This document shows, in pieces, positions 33,829 through 44,511 of a DNA stretch of 64,000 nucleotides. The stretch lies in the NCBI RefSeq assembly GCF_933775445.1, contig NC_065876.1:11036001-11100000 (forward strand), given 5' to 3'. The notes under the pieces were generated by a model. That model did not search any database. It was not told where the DNA came from and was given only the letters and a program-made list of their open reading frames with translations. How positions within the stretch are numbered: the stretch's first letter is position 1; every line of letters starts with the position of its first letter. This stretch comes from Argentina anserina (Eukaryota > Streptophyta > Magnoliopsida > Rosales > Rosaceae). The position numbers were made by a program, and so were the translations under genes.

Positions 33829-33950
33829 TTGAATTAAAATAGGGATTGTGTCTCCCTAGGGTGAAATTCCCAAAACCCGATTGGGAATCCGCTTAGTATG
33901 GAGTGTTCTAGTTGGCCTAAACACGAGGATTTCAGCTTGTTCGGGGTGTT

Positions 33951-35520
33951 CTCGATAACCTTAATTCAAGAGGTAATGGGCCTAACTAGGATGAAGTGGT
34001 GCAAAAAAAAAAAAAAGAGGTGGAATGAAAACTCGGTAAAAATATGATTTCTCGTAAACTTCAGTATGCCTTGGGCTTACAAACAATGGCAGTTGAGTGA
34101 TTTATTTACATTTGGTATCCATGGGATTAAACCAGGTGAACAAACTACTCCCTTTGAAGTTCTATATATGTTTTTTTTTTAAACAAATGAGATCATATTT
34201 ACTGGATTTTGGTAACGTATTGTCCATTTGCGTTTACATGCTATGGCATGTTTGTGTTTATTTTATTTACTATTATTCATTAAGGAGGAGTCGCACTTAG
34301 TTTTGGGCTATTGTGTACAAATAGAATTAGTCAGTTGATCCCCTTCATGATCTATAAATTGATCAATTTGTGATGCCTCTATAAGAGAGTTTCGGGTGCT
34401 TTATTTTAGTATTATTAGTTGAATATCACTGTGACATAGTTTGACTATTCTGTGTTTTGATCATCAGTAATAGACTTCTATTTTGAAGCTAATAGCTACA
34501 TTACTCTCTTTTCTAATTGTTAACTTTGGTATAAATATTGTATCAAGGTTAGGCAGTATCAAGGCTATATATCTTTTTAATGGTCTTGAACCATTCAATA
34601 TTTTAATTCTTAGTTCCTGCTTTGCTAATTACACTATTTAGCATTATTGTAAGGTATCTCTAGTTAAATGGTATATATTTGGTATATTTCCCCTTTAAGT
34701 CTTAATGAAGTGCTAATGACGCCTGATGTTCTAGCGTTGTAAATGTATGTTATCTTCTTGGACTAAAGCTTAGGACTTAACAGAATAATTGATAACTAGC
34801 AAGAGGAGTTGACTACTATTTTGATTATGAATTGGTTACTGTCTCAATTATATTCAGAATAGCATGTTTACTGCTAGTTTTAGCTGTAATATGTGGAAAT
34901 CACATACTTAGACGGTTCAATTTATATTTTGAAATCATTTACTTTCCATCATTGGAAATATATACATGTGCTTCATATATCGCTTGCAACAAACTAATTA
35001 ATTGTCATTCGAGAAAGAGAGGTAGATTCTGATAACCCATATTTATATATTATAATTAAGTCACAAAAGAGTATATATGGTACTTGTTTTTGAACTTAAT
35101 CTTTGGTTACACACTCTTGACAATAAAAAGAAGAACAATAGATTTAGATAAAGAAGGGAAATAAAGAAAAGTTAAAAGGGAAAGAGATAAGGGTTAAGTG
35201 AGGGAGCTCTAGAGATCAGAACGAGAGAGAAAGAAAGGGGGGGGGGGAACTAGAACCTTAAGGTTTTCTATCTATCATCCTCTCTCGATATCTTGCTCAC
35301 AAACCGATTGGAGGGAGTAGAGAATTTTAGAGACGTCCCAAGGAATCATCGCCAATTACCTAGACTTCTCGTCGCGAATTGCTTCCCTGATCATTGTTCT
35401 TGGTCAAGTCGCAATAGATATTGAACCTCATTAAGATTTTTTTCGGGGTTGGGATGTCACACTTGTCCACTGAAATGACTGAGTTTTTGGGTAGGAAAGC
35501 AAGTGGGGAAGTCAAGTAAA
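33951..35520. other. Intergenic stretch with no supported gene
   Basis: AT-rich, no recognisable coding sequence; short frames at 34097 and 34832 have no domain. A G run (about 35237-35248) lies in purine-rich sequence. Confidence 0.45.
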
Positions 35521-35985
35521 AGTAAATTTGCCGACCACCTCTTATTTGATCATCCTTATGCACACCCATCTAGATTAATGACACGTGTCATATATTAACC
35601 ATAGTATAACCATAATTATCTATAATAATATTAATAATAAATTATATTTATCTAATTTATTTTTTAAAATTTAATATTTATTTATACAATTTTTCGGGTT
35701 TAGAATTTAGTATTTAGGGTTTGTAATTTTTAGTCTTAATCATTACAAACTCTAAAAATTCTAAAACCATGAACTCTTAATTTTAAACTCTATCCTAAAA
35801 CCCTTAACTCTTTGTATATAATATATTTATTATTATTTAATTTAAGGTAAAAATAAATCAATAATTAATTTCATAAATTTAAAAATTAACTATCGTATAA
35901 CCATGATAAGTAAAAATGACATATGGACTAATCTAAATATGTGGACATGAGTGATTAAATAAGGAGGGTCGGTAAATTTGTTTTC
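35521..35985. mobile_element. TIR element (MITE), ~460 bp
   Basis: The left side (aagtaaatttgccgaccacc ... atataaccataattatc type text) is mirrored by the right side, which on the other strand reads acaaatttaccgaccctcct and then shares ttatttgatca-, agatta- and catggttata-like blocks. The mirrored zone is about 100 bp each side. The target duplication was not resolved. The interior is extremely AT-rich. Confidence 0.5.
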
Positions 35986-36330
35986 CAAATTATATTATCC
36001 ATCAATGTCTCCAATTGTTGTACTTATATTTATATATATATATTAATTTATTTCTTTTTTTCTTTTCAAAGAGAGAGAGAGAGAGAGAAATGGACACATG
36101 TCCCATGTTTCATATATCAATGAGTTTTTTGCTTCTCTTAAAAACTCATTTAATAAGACTTTCTATGTTTGGCTCATCTCTTTTCTTCCCCCTTATACAA
36201 CGAAGGGAGATGTAAGAGTGAGAGCGTCTCTCTCTAAAACCCAGGGAGAGAAACACACAAATATCATATCTCTTCCCTTCCCCATTCTCTTTTGCCCAGA
36301 TCCACCCGGATCTAGATTATGGGCTTAAGA

Positions 36331-36355
36331 GGGGGGGGGGGGGGGGGGGGGGGGG
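36331..36355 (+). repeat. 25-nt poly(G) tract
   Basis: An uninterrupted run of 25 G, the second such run in the window. Confidence 0.9.
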
Positions 36356-36438
36356 TGTTTTGCCTTGTCGGTTATTCAGTTCTTTTGAAGCTTTTTCAGA
36401 TCGTCTTCATCCTGGTGGTGTTATTTTGTACCCGTTGT

Positions 36439-37219
36439 CAGGGGCGGATCTAGCCTATTTTTGGGGTAACTCAAGCATTCCCAAGCTCAAGACAAGGGAA
36501 AAAAAAATTAGGTTTTAAATCTTTTATTTTTGGAATTCTCCTAATCTCCGCAGCCAAGCATTCCCAAATAACCAACCCTACGTACTTATTTGTTTCCCAT
36601 TCAAACCTTACTCTTCTTCCTCAATAACGGGTTCTCAGCCAAATACCTCTTCTTCTAGAATGCTAGATAGGTTAATTACTAGCTAGTATGCTGCTTATTT
36701 ATTTAAATGTGTATTTGTGTTAGATTTTGACTATGTACACCGTTTTTTCTGATATATATGAGTATTATTATTCAATAGTTATAGGTGTCTATTAGACTAA
36801 AATGACAAATTTGAGTCTAAACCAAAGCGTTCGAAAAAAAATTACATGGTTTTATGAAATGTCTCGTCTACAAGTCCAGATCTAAATTATATTCATTTCT
36901 TATCTTTCCTAATATTTATTGATCAATTGAGATCTTTAATTCAATTTTCATTGGTTATTTCTTAACCTTTCGAACCGCTAATAAAATGCTAACTCTTGTA
37001 AATGATTTTGGATTACAATGTGCTACATGAATATTTATTTAGTTAGTTTATGTTATTTGTATATATGCATTAGAAGAGGAAGCATCATTACATTCATTGA
37101 CTAGGTAGATCGATTTTGATTTCAATTAGTAAAATTCTTTCACACCGTCGAGATTCTCCATTATCTTTTTATTATTAAGTTTAAGCATCCCCAATGATCC
37201 AATCATAGATCCGCCACTG
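36439..37219. mobile_element. hAT-type non-autonomous element with 8-bp target duplication
   Basis: The ends are CAGGGGCGGATCTA and, on the other strand, CAGTGGCGGATCTATG. The 8-mer cccgttgt lies directly outside at 36431-36438 and 37220-37227. The 781-bp interior is AT-rich and non-coding. The 20704-21173 element has the same ends. Confidence 0.8.
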
Positions 37220-37227
37220 CCCGTTGT

Positions 37228-39245
37228 GGTTATTTCTGGTTAATGTCGAGTTGTTTCTAGCTTGTGTCCAGATCAGAAAGACCTTGTTCCTTGAATTTTC
37301 TTTTCATATTTTCACTATGCTTACTAATTTCATATGTTTCCAGATCTTAACCTCTTAACATGTCATCTCTCTCTACCACAAACCTGCAAGGAGATTCGTA
37401 TGGCTGTCATAAAGTGCAAATCACTTACCACGGTGAGTATGGGTGCTCACACATGGGTTTTCCGCCCCCTGTTCTCTATCGGTGTTGTTCTTATTTGGGT
37501 TCATTGCTCTGTTCTTTGATTCCATCTCTGCAATCATGGTTTCTTCTTAATTTGGGTGTCGATGGTAGAGGGATTGACTTTGTTTTGAGGATTTATCTTC
37601 TTTTGGTTGGTATATTACAGGTATGTTCCTTGAGATTCTATAGGCATCGAATAATCAATACAGAACTCGACGTTGATATGCTTCTGCCGATGCTTCAACT
37701 GCTTCATGCTCTTGACGACGTTTAAATGGTTGTATTAGCTAGGGTTTCTGCTTTGTATGAGGCTCTATTTGGACCTATGTTTAGTTTTATTTTTTTAAGG
37801 CTCAATATTATGTTACTAACTTTTTATTCGAGTCTAGTGGAATTTAAGTTTCCTTCCAATTATTAGTTCGTATGGGCATATCCATTGTAGTTCTATTATC
37901 AGCCCTATAGGCACACTTGGGGCAGCTTAATTGATTCCCTGATCACCAAAAAAACGTTATTTAGATTTTATTACATCTCATGTGAAAAAGAAGAAGAAGA
38001 TTTTATTACATCAATTGCACCAAAAAGATCTAATCTCAACATCCATGTAACTTCGGACCTCTCCTGACCTCCTTTATCACCTGACCTACCTGAGCTTTAT
38101 AGAGATGATGACATTTGGAATACTAAATCTAATGGTGTACAACACAACTGAAATGTTTTTCTCTCTTTTTCTCACTCTTCAGCACTGGCTCTTTTTTTTT
38201 TCCAGCCTCTCTCTCTCTCTCTCTCTCTCTCTAACCTCCAGGCTCCCGTCTTCATCCTTCTCAATTTCTTGACTGGAAGATGAAATTCTCTATTTCTACC
38301 TATCTCTCTGTTTTTTTTTTTTGCCTTTTCCTTTTTCAAGCTTCAATTTTTATCCCTATCACAGTTCGCAACCCAGAATCACAGAGAAGCTTCATGACTT
38401 TTTCTGAATTAAATTCTAATATATGAGGATGCCAATGAGATTGAGAGAGATCAGCTTGATTGATCGTAGTTCAATTATTGTACTCTGGGTTGTTGTGGCA
38501 GTGGTTTTATCGCCCAACAACATGACAAATCAGGTTGATTAATTGTTCTTTTTTTTTCTTTTTTAATTCACCAGCTATTAATTTTTTAATTAAGACCAAT
38601 AATTGATGGGTGTAGATAATTTATTCAATCTAAGAAAATCAATGGAGCACCCACACCTAAATTATGAGTCTTAATCCCAAACACAAGGGAAGACGGGGAA
38701 GTGAAGTCGAGAGTGAGCTAGGAGAAAGGAAGTAAGAGAGGAAAAGTGAGGAGAAAGGAAGTGAAGTCATCAAAGGAAAACGAAGCATTTCAAATTTGAT
38801 CATTGCATTATTCATGGCTTACCAGAATTTCTTCTTCGTTGGACTTTCTTCTTGAAAAAAAAAAAAAAGGAGGGAGGGAGAGAGAGAGAATTGATAGCCA
38901 TCAAATTTGATTTTTCCGCGTGATGACATCTCTTCAATAATTCAGGTGGGTCAGGTAAAAAAGAAGATCAGGAGAGCATTCAGACCCGTACATTCACCCT
39001 GGAATAGTAATTACTCTGCCGACTTATTCCGGTGCATATCTTTCAAGTTTTAATAATATATAATTAGTCACATCTTGAGTTGTACATAACCGAGTGGCTT
39101 TCCATTTCGGTGGTGGCGGCCCACAACCGTCTGAGGGATGAGTTGATTAATGAGACGTGTATGTCTTTATACATCCAGTAGGGGCTGATCATTACTCTCA
39201 ATTATCTTACTTCTCCATTATCTTCTTGCCTGAGTTTCTGTTCCC
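37228..39245. other. Intergenic stretch upstream of the GRAS gene
   Basis: The first part, to about 37955, may be the 3' end of an old LINE (weak; it ends in aaaaaaa). At 37963-38012 a 15-bp direct repeat (agattttattacatc) flanks a 20-bp insert. A (CT)n run lies at about 38206-38233. The rest, about 38240-39245, should hold the promoter and leader of the GRAS gene. I could not place a TATA box or a leader intron with confidence. Confidence 0.4.
37963..38012. repeat. 15-bp direct repeat flanking a 20-bp insertion
   Basis: agattttattacatc occurs at 37963-37977 and 37998-38012. The sequence between is tcatgtgaaaaagaagaaga. The layout resembles the tail-only insertions at 5796 and 6652, but with an A/G-rich filler. 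Confidence 0.5.
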
Positions 39246-41255
39246 ATGGAATCTTTCCTATTTGATAGGGCCTCAATTTCAAGCAATTCTTATTCAGATG
39301 ATGGTAATCATGAACTCATCAACCCCCTTTTCATTCAAACCAATCTAGACCTCCCGAGTGATCGTTGTACATCTTTGAACCCGACCTCAGGCGAGTATGC
39401 CGGTGACAGTTATGACTACAACACTCCTGTTCTCAGGTATGTAAGTGATATTCTTCTTCAAGAGGACATTGAGGATAAATCATGTATGTTGTATGATTGT
39501 ATAGCTCTCAAAGCCGCTGAGAAATCTTTCTATGATGTCCTTAATCAAAATGATTCTACAACACTAGACCAAAATTATGAGAACCCGGAAGATGACAATA
39601 ATGAGAGGTTTTTCAGCTCTGGTGGCGGTATTTATGGCAAGACATATCCGGTTGCTGATGTCCAGTATTCTCATGTTGAGTGTCAGCCGGATACCTCTTT
39701 AGTTTCCGATTCACTTTCAAAGCTACAAAGTCTTGAGAATTCTGAAAGAGTAGAGGAAGACAACAACGGGCATGACAAGTTTAAAATACTTCAGGCAGAG
39801 AGGTTCCAACCAATGCCTCAAGGTCCTCAAACACATATAGGATCAACTTCGGTTTATGAGCAACAAAGTGACGGGCACAACTCAGAAAATGGATCAGAGG
39901 CAAAGAAAGATCGTCAAAGGCGGGATAATCATTGTCTAGAAGAGTGGAGGAGCAACAAGCAGTCGGCTGTTGCATATTCGGCTGACGACTCTGAGCTGCA
40001 AGAAATGTTTGATAAGGCTATGTTCTTTCAAACTGTGAATTATCAATCCGTTGAGAGAAGCAGACATTCAAAAGGATCTAAGCTGGTGTATCCAAAGATA
40101 CAGAGTAAAGAGGAGAAAGTAGTAGATTTGTGCACAATGTTAATTCAATGTGCGCAAGCTGTTGCTAGTTATGACCAGCAAAATGCTAGGGAAATACTTA
40201 ACCAGATCAGGCACCACTCGTCTCCCTATGGTGACGCAACCCAGAGACTAGCTCATTACTTTGCCGATGCTCTCCAGGTACGCTTGACTGGTACTAGAGT
40301 CCCCTCGTTTTCATATACTATAGGTCCGCTGATGTCAACCGGTGAAATATTGAAATATATTCAAACGTTTTTCAATGCAATGCCTTTCAGGACCCATACA
40401 GAATTTTTTGCCAATATGACAATTATGAAACTAGCAGAAAAAGCAACAAGTGTTCACATTATTGATTTTGGTATTGCTTTTGGTTTCCAATGGCCCTCCC
40501 TCATCCAGTGGCTATCAGAGAGACATGGTGGACCTCCTAAGCTTCGTATTACTGCGATTGAGCCTCCACAACCAGGTTTTAGACCCACAGAGAGGGTTGA
40601 GGAATCCGGTCGTCGCTTAGCAAAGTATTCTGCGAGATTTGGTGTGCCGTTTGAGTTCGATGTCATTGCTAAGAAATGGGAAACTATAGAATTTGATGAT
40701 CTTAAAATAGACAGAAATAAGGTGATTGTGGTGAACTGTCTGCACCGGTTAAGGCACGTTCCTGAGCTGACAATTATGGGAAACAGTCCAAGAGATGATG
40801 TCCTCAAGTTGATCAGGAAAATCAATCCAGAAATATTCATCCATGGGGTTGTCAATGGAGCACACAATTCATCTTTCTTTCTCACACGTTTCAAACAAGC
40901 TATCTCGTACTTTAGTGCATACTTTGATATCACTGAGACCACATTGCCTTGTGAGGATCAACAACGGCTTTTTTATGAAAGAGCAGCTATCGCTAGAGAG
41001 ATAATGAATGTAGTGGCGTGTGAGGGATTTGAAATTGTTGAAAGGCCTGAAACATATCGGAAGTGGCAGTCAAGGAATGTGAGGGCTGGATTCAAGCAGC
41101 TACCGTTAGACCATGTGCTTTTGGAAAAGGTGAGGACCGTGTCAAAATCGATAGGTTATCACGATGGTTTTAGTATTGATGAAGATGACAATTGGATGGT
41201 CCAGGGATGGAGAGGGAAAGTCCTCCTGGCCCTTTCCTTCTGGAAAGCCGAGTAA
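39246..41255 (+). CDS. GRAS-family transcriptional regulator, LISCL/SCL14-SCL33-like
   Basis: A single exon encodes 669 residues with an ATG in CCATGG context. The N-terminal 290 residues are acidic and disordered-looking, as in the LISCL subgroup. The C-terminal GRAS domain begins at about residue 293 with VVDLCTMLIQCAQAVASYD (leucine-rich repeat I). The VHIID motif (VHIIDFGIAFGFQWPSL) begins at residue 403. Next comes leucine-rich repeat II with LRITAIEPPQPGFRPTERVE. A PFYRE/RVER-type block (REIMNVVACEGFEIVERPE) follows. The SAW block WMVQGWRGKVLLALSFWKAE closes the protein. Length fits the subgroup (about 650-780). Relatives act in the nucleus as co-regulators, for example with TGA factors in detoxification responses; the partner here is inference. 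All major motifs are present, so it looks functional. Confidence 0.93.
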   Translation: MESFLFDRASISSNSYSDDGNHELINPLFIQTNLDLPSDRCTSLNPTSGEYAGDSYDYNTPVLRYVSDILLQEDIEDKSCMLYDCIALKAAEKSFYDVLNQNDSTTLDQNYENPEDDNNERFFSSGGGIYGKTYPVADVQYSHVECQPDTSLVSDSLSKLQSLENSERVEEDNNGHDKFKILQAERFQPMPQGPQTHIGSTSVYEQQSDGHNSENGSEAKKDRQRRDNHCLEEWRSNKQSAVAYSADDSELQEMFDKAMFFQTVNYQSVERSRHSKGSKLVYPKIQSKEEKVVDLCTMLIQCAQAVASYDQQNAREILNQIRHHSSPYGDATQRLAHYFADALQVRLTGTRVPSFSYTIGPLMSTGEILKYIQTFFNAMPFRTHTEFFANMTIMKLAEKATSVHIIDFGIAFGFQWPSLIQWLSERHGGPPKLRITAIEPPQPGFRPTERVEESGRRLAKYSARFGVPFEFDVIAKKWETIEFDDLKIDRNKVIVVNCLHRLRHVPELTIMGNSPRDDVLKLIRKINPEIFIHGVVNGAHNSSFFLTRFKQAISYFSAYFDITETTLPCEDQQRLFYERAAIAREIMNVVACEGFEIVERPETYRKWQSRNVRAGFKQLPLDHVLLEKVRTVSKSIGYHDGFSIDEDDNWMVQGWRGKVLLALSFWKAE

Positions 41256-41523
41256 GATTTTCACAATCTCTTGTTCTCAATGTTGTTTTTTTATCCTCGA
41301 ATTTTTTAGTAATTTTTCATATTGGAAATGCCCTTTTATGCTATTATTTTACTCTATAATGTATAACTTTTTTTCTAATATTCATTTATTCATCACTTCA
41401 TATGCAACAGGGTATAATACCAGTCTTTACGAGTTATACTGAGCTTGTTATTAGGGTACGTATCAGCTTATGGAAACAACAGTCTTTGTTGCAAGTGCTC
41501 TGTTATCTATTATCACTATATAT

Positions 41524-42200
41524 TGAAGATGTTGGATATGTGTGTGAATTGAAGAATCAACTTGTCCACATCTGTGTGTTGCTTAGTCCACATATGTGTG
41601 CTACTTAGTCTATTTGAGTAAGCAATTGTTCTGTTTTTCTGGAATGACATTGCTGCACTAAAACCGAAAATGGGATTGACTCAGACCTCCGAATCTAATT
41701 CTGTAAAAAGGTACAGAAACTAGACACAGAGAGCTTTCCCGGCATATATGGCTCATGGTCTCAGGTTGTCAAAGTAGAAAGTGGGAGCCATCCAAAGTGA
41801 ACGGACATATCTGCCAGAATTTGTTTCACGTGTTCATATCCATCCTCCTATTCATAACTTCTTTAACCATACTTGGAGATTGTCGGTCAAGTTTCCTTTC
41901 AGCCTTAGCTTGAGGGGGAGTAGTGAAGATATTGGATGTGTGTGTGAATTAAAGAATCAATTGGTCCACATTTGTGTGTTGCTTAGTCCACATTTGTGTG
42001 TTGCTTAGTCCACATCTATATGTTGCTTAGTCCACATCTATATGTTGCTTAGTCCACATCTATGTGCTCTTGTCTTGGAGTAATTCTAAGCATTAATTCT
42101 CGTTTTGTGTATATATATCAGTAGTTGTAGCTTTGCTTAACTCATGAAATATATCAAGAGAAATACAATTGAGTTTCATCTTCTTGTTACATCTCATATT
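41524..42200 (+). repeat. Duplicated retroelement LTR-like sequence downstream of the GRAS gene
   Basis: The text gaagat.ttggat.tgtgtgtgaatt.aagaatcaa..tgtccacat occurs at about 41524 and again at about 41926, the second directly after a tgagggggag polypurine-like tract. This suggests the two ends of a small LTR element or its remnant. No coding part lies between. Confidence 0.5.
41961..42070 (+). repeat. 22-bp minisatellite, five units
   Basis: Units of the form ttagtccacatctatatgttgc start at 41961, 41983, 42005, 42027 and 42049 with few differences (tttgtgtgttgc against ctatatgttgc). Confidence 0.9.
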
Positions 42201-42858
42201 TCAATACAATAGTATATAGAATTTTTTTGTTTTTATTCCACCATCACAATTTTCTCATATAAAATCATTTGTCATTTCCACACATGTGCACTACATTAAT
42301 TTGTTGTTGTTCTATCATAATTTCGTTATCCAAACTTTCAACTTCAATTGCTAAGAAACAATTCTCGCATGAATTAATATATTGTAGTATTGATAAATTA
42401 GACCAGCTAAATATAGTTGAAAAATCATTAAAATGTTTCCAATGATTTTAGTAATTTGGGGTTTTAGGGTTTATGTTGGAGTTTCTCATTGAAGATGGAG
42501 GTGATTTGGGGTATTAGGATTCATGTTAGAAGTTTTTCATTGAAGATTATGGTGGGGAATGTTTTAGAGTGTTTATGCTGTATTAGTAATTTGGCAAAAG
42601 AAAAATCAATTATAGAATGGAAAAACAAAGAGGTCTAAATATTATTTCTGAAAGCAAGAATAGAAACTCCAGATGATCTAATCTCAACATCCATACACAT
42701 TGGCGTAGCTACATTGGGCCGATGGGTCTTCTCAATTACTCACATCAACATCTGATTGGCTGAATAGATGTGGTAGTTTAATGTAAAGATTGACCCCTCA
42801 GTCATGATAAGAAAGACATGATGAACGAGAAGGTTGTTTACAAGGCTGTCTCATTTAC
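42201..42858. other. Intergenic stretch with no supported gene
   Basis: AT-rich. A short direct repeat (ggtgatttgggg/gtttttcattgaaga at about 42480-42560) is the only structure noticed. Confidence 0.4.
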
Positions 42859-43486
42859 TAGGGGTGGGCATAAACCGAATTAAATAAGCAAAACCGACCG
42901 AACCGAACTGAAAATATGCGGTTAACCAAACCGAAGAGATGTAGTTTAAAAATGAAGAAAACCGAACCGAAACCGGTTTAAACGGTTTGAAAATGGTTTA
43001 CGTGATCAAACTAACTGATTTAAAACCGAACCAACCGAATTTAATTTAATGATTTAAAAAATAATAAATAATGGGTATTAGTACAAAAAAAATAACAAAA
43101 CTTAACATAGAAGGTTGTCTAGTGTAGTTGGTTGTTATATTATAGGTCAGGAGTTTGAATCCCAACATTGGCATTTTGATGTTTTATTGAAAATCTATCA
43201 AAATGAGAAAAATATAATCTTTACATAGTTATTAATGAGACGTGCGTATGATGTACTGATTTGTGACATCAACTTTGGGTAGGAATTTGAGTCTCACCTC
43301 TTGAAAAATTAAAAAAATTACGTATGAGGTGTGAACCGAAACCGAACCGAATTTTGGTTCAACCGATTGTTTCGGTTCAGATTAATTTGATTCGGTAAAT
43401 AGTTTGAATTTCTAGAAAACCGATTAAAGTGGTTCGGTTTCGGTTTAGACTAAAAACCGAACCGAACCGATATATGCCCAGCCCTA
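42859..43486. mobile_element. hAT-type MITE with 8-bp target duplication
   Basis: The ends TAGGGGTGGGCATA and, on the other strand, TAGGGCTGGGCATATA are flanked by tcatttac at 42851-42858 and 43487-43494. Both sub-terminal regions are full of accgaacc repeats in opposite directions. The 628-bp interior is non-coding. Confidence 0.85.
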
Positions 43487-44511
43487 TCATTTACTCACAA
43501 GTGCACAACATGGGACATGGCTATACCATCTTTTAAGTTTTTAGTTATTAATATATGTTTACGTTGTACTCGATTGTGGATGATATTTCAAGGGTCATGC
43601 TATATACACACACAAATTGGCTATGCACACACCTCTACCCTATATTCTTTACATAATACCCAAATTACCCTTAAAATTATTTTTCCTTATTTTTTTTATT
43701 TTTTCCATTTTTTTTCTCTCAAACCTAACTTTGTCTCAGACGTGCACATCCCACAGCCTTTGTTCTCAAAACTATACTTTAAAGATCTAATGGCCAAGCA
43801 AGCAACTATAAACCTACCTTTAGAGAAAATTTTACATTTGGTTTGCAATGAAGACATGGAAGAACCATACGAATTTCATGATTCGATCTCCAATGAATTC
43901 ATCATTCCAGACAAGATTTGATTAATATTATTTGGTGTATTTCAATCCATCACTCTCTGTATTTTGTGTTTCTCGTTGATAAGCTCTAATTTAATTTGTG
44001 GGTTTTGATCATCTTAGCTTGATTTTCATATAAGGTGCTTGCTACTTGTGGTACAGGACTTGTCAATTGATAACAATAACAAGAGGGTCATGCTATTAAC
44101 AAGAATAACTAGTTTGATATTCTACTGAGGTAGTTGTGAGGGTGAGGAATTGGAAAAATTATGGTTAACGATTACTATTATAAGGTCATTAGGGGACCTC
44201 TTGTGGTAACCATAATCAACTTTCATTTTATTACGATTTGAATCAATTTCATTTGTTAATATAAAGATGGGGTTTGGCAAGATATGAGGGAAGAATTAAT
44301 TCAAGAGAATTTTTCAATCACATAAACCACTTGTTCATGATAATGTATAATCAAGAAGATATTACAATGTTTTTTAGTTTTGATTCTTATTTGTGTCACA
44401 ATTCAAGTGTTTATTTTCTGGAAAATTAATATTATTACTAGTTGTCATTATATATGAATGTTTTACAATTTTGATGATCCATAAAATAAAGGGATAAATG
44501 AAGCAAACAAC

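Larger units (their letters stand above)
32728..33950 (+). repeat. Diverged ~110-bp direct repeats on either side of a TIR element
   Basis: The block at about 32728-32812 (ctccctaaggtgaaaaaatc, ggattccacttagtatgga) recurs at about 33838-33920 with substitutions (ctccctagggtgaaattccc, gggaatccgcttagtatgga). The MULE-like element at 32867-33828 lies between them. Confidence 0.65.

Noticed and set aside
40454..40942. 162-codon minus-strand frame inside the GRAS gene
   Set aside because: It is antisense to the conserved GRAS domain, and its composition is explained by the coding strand.
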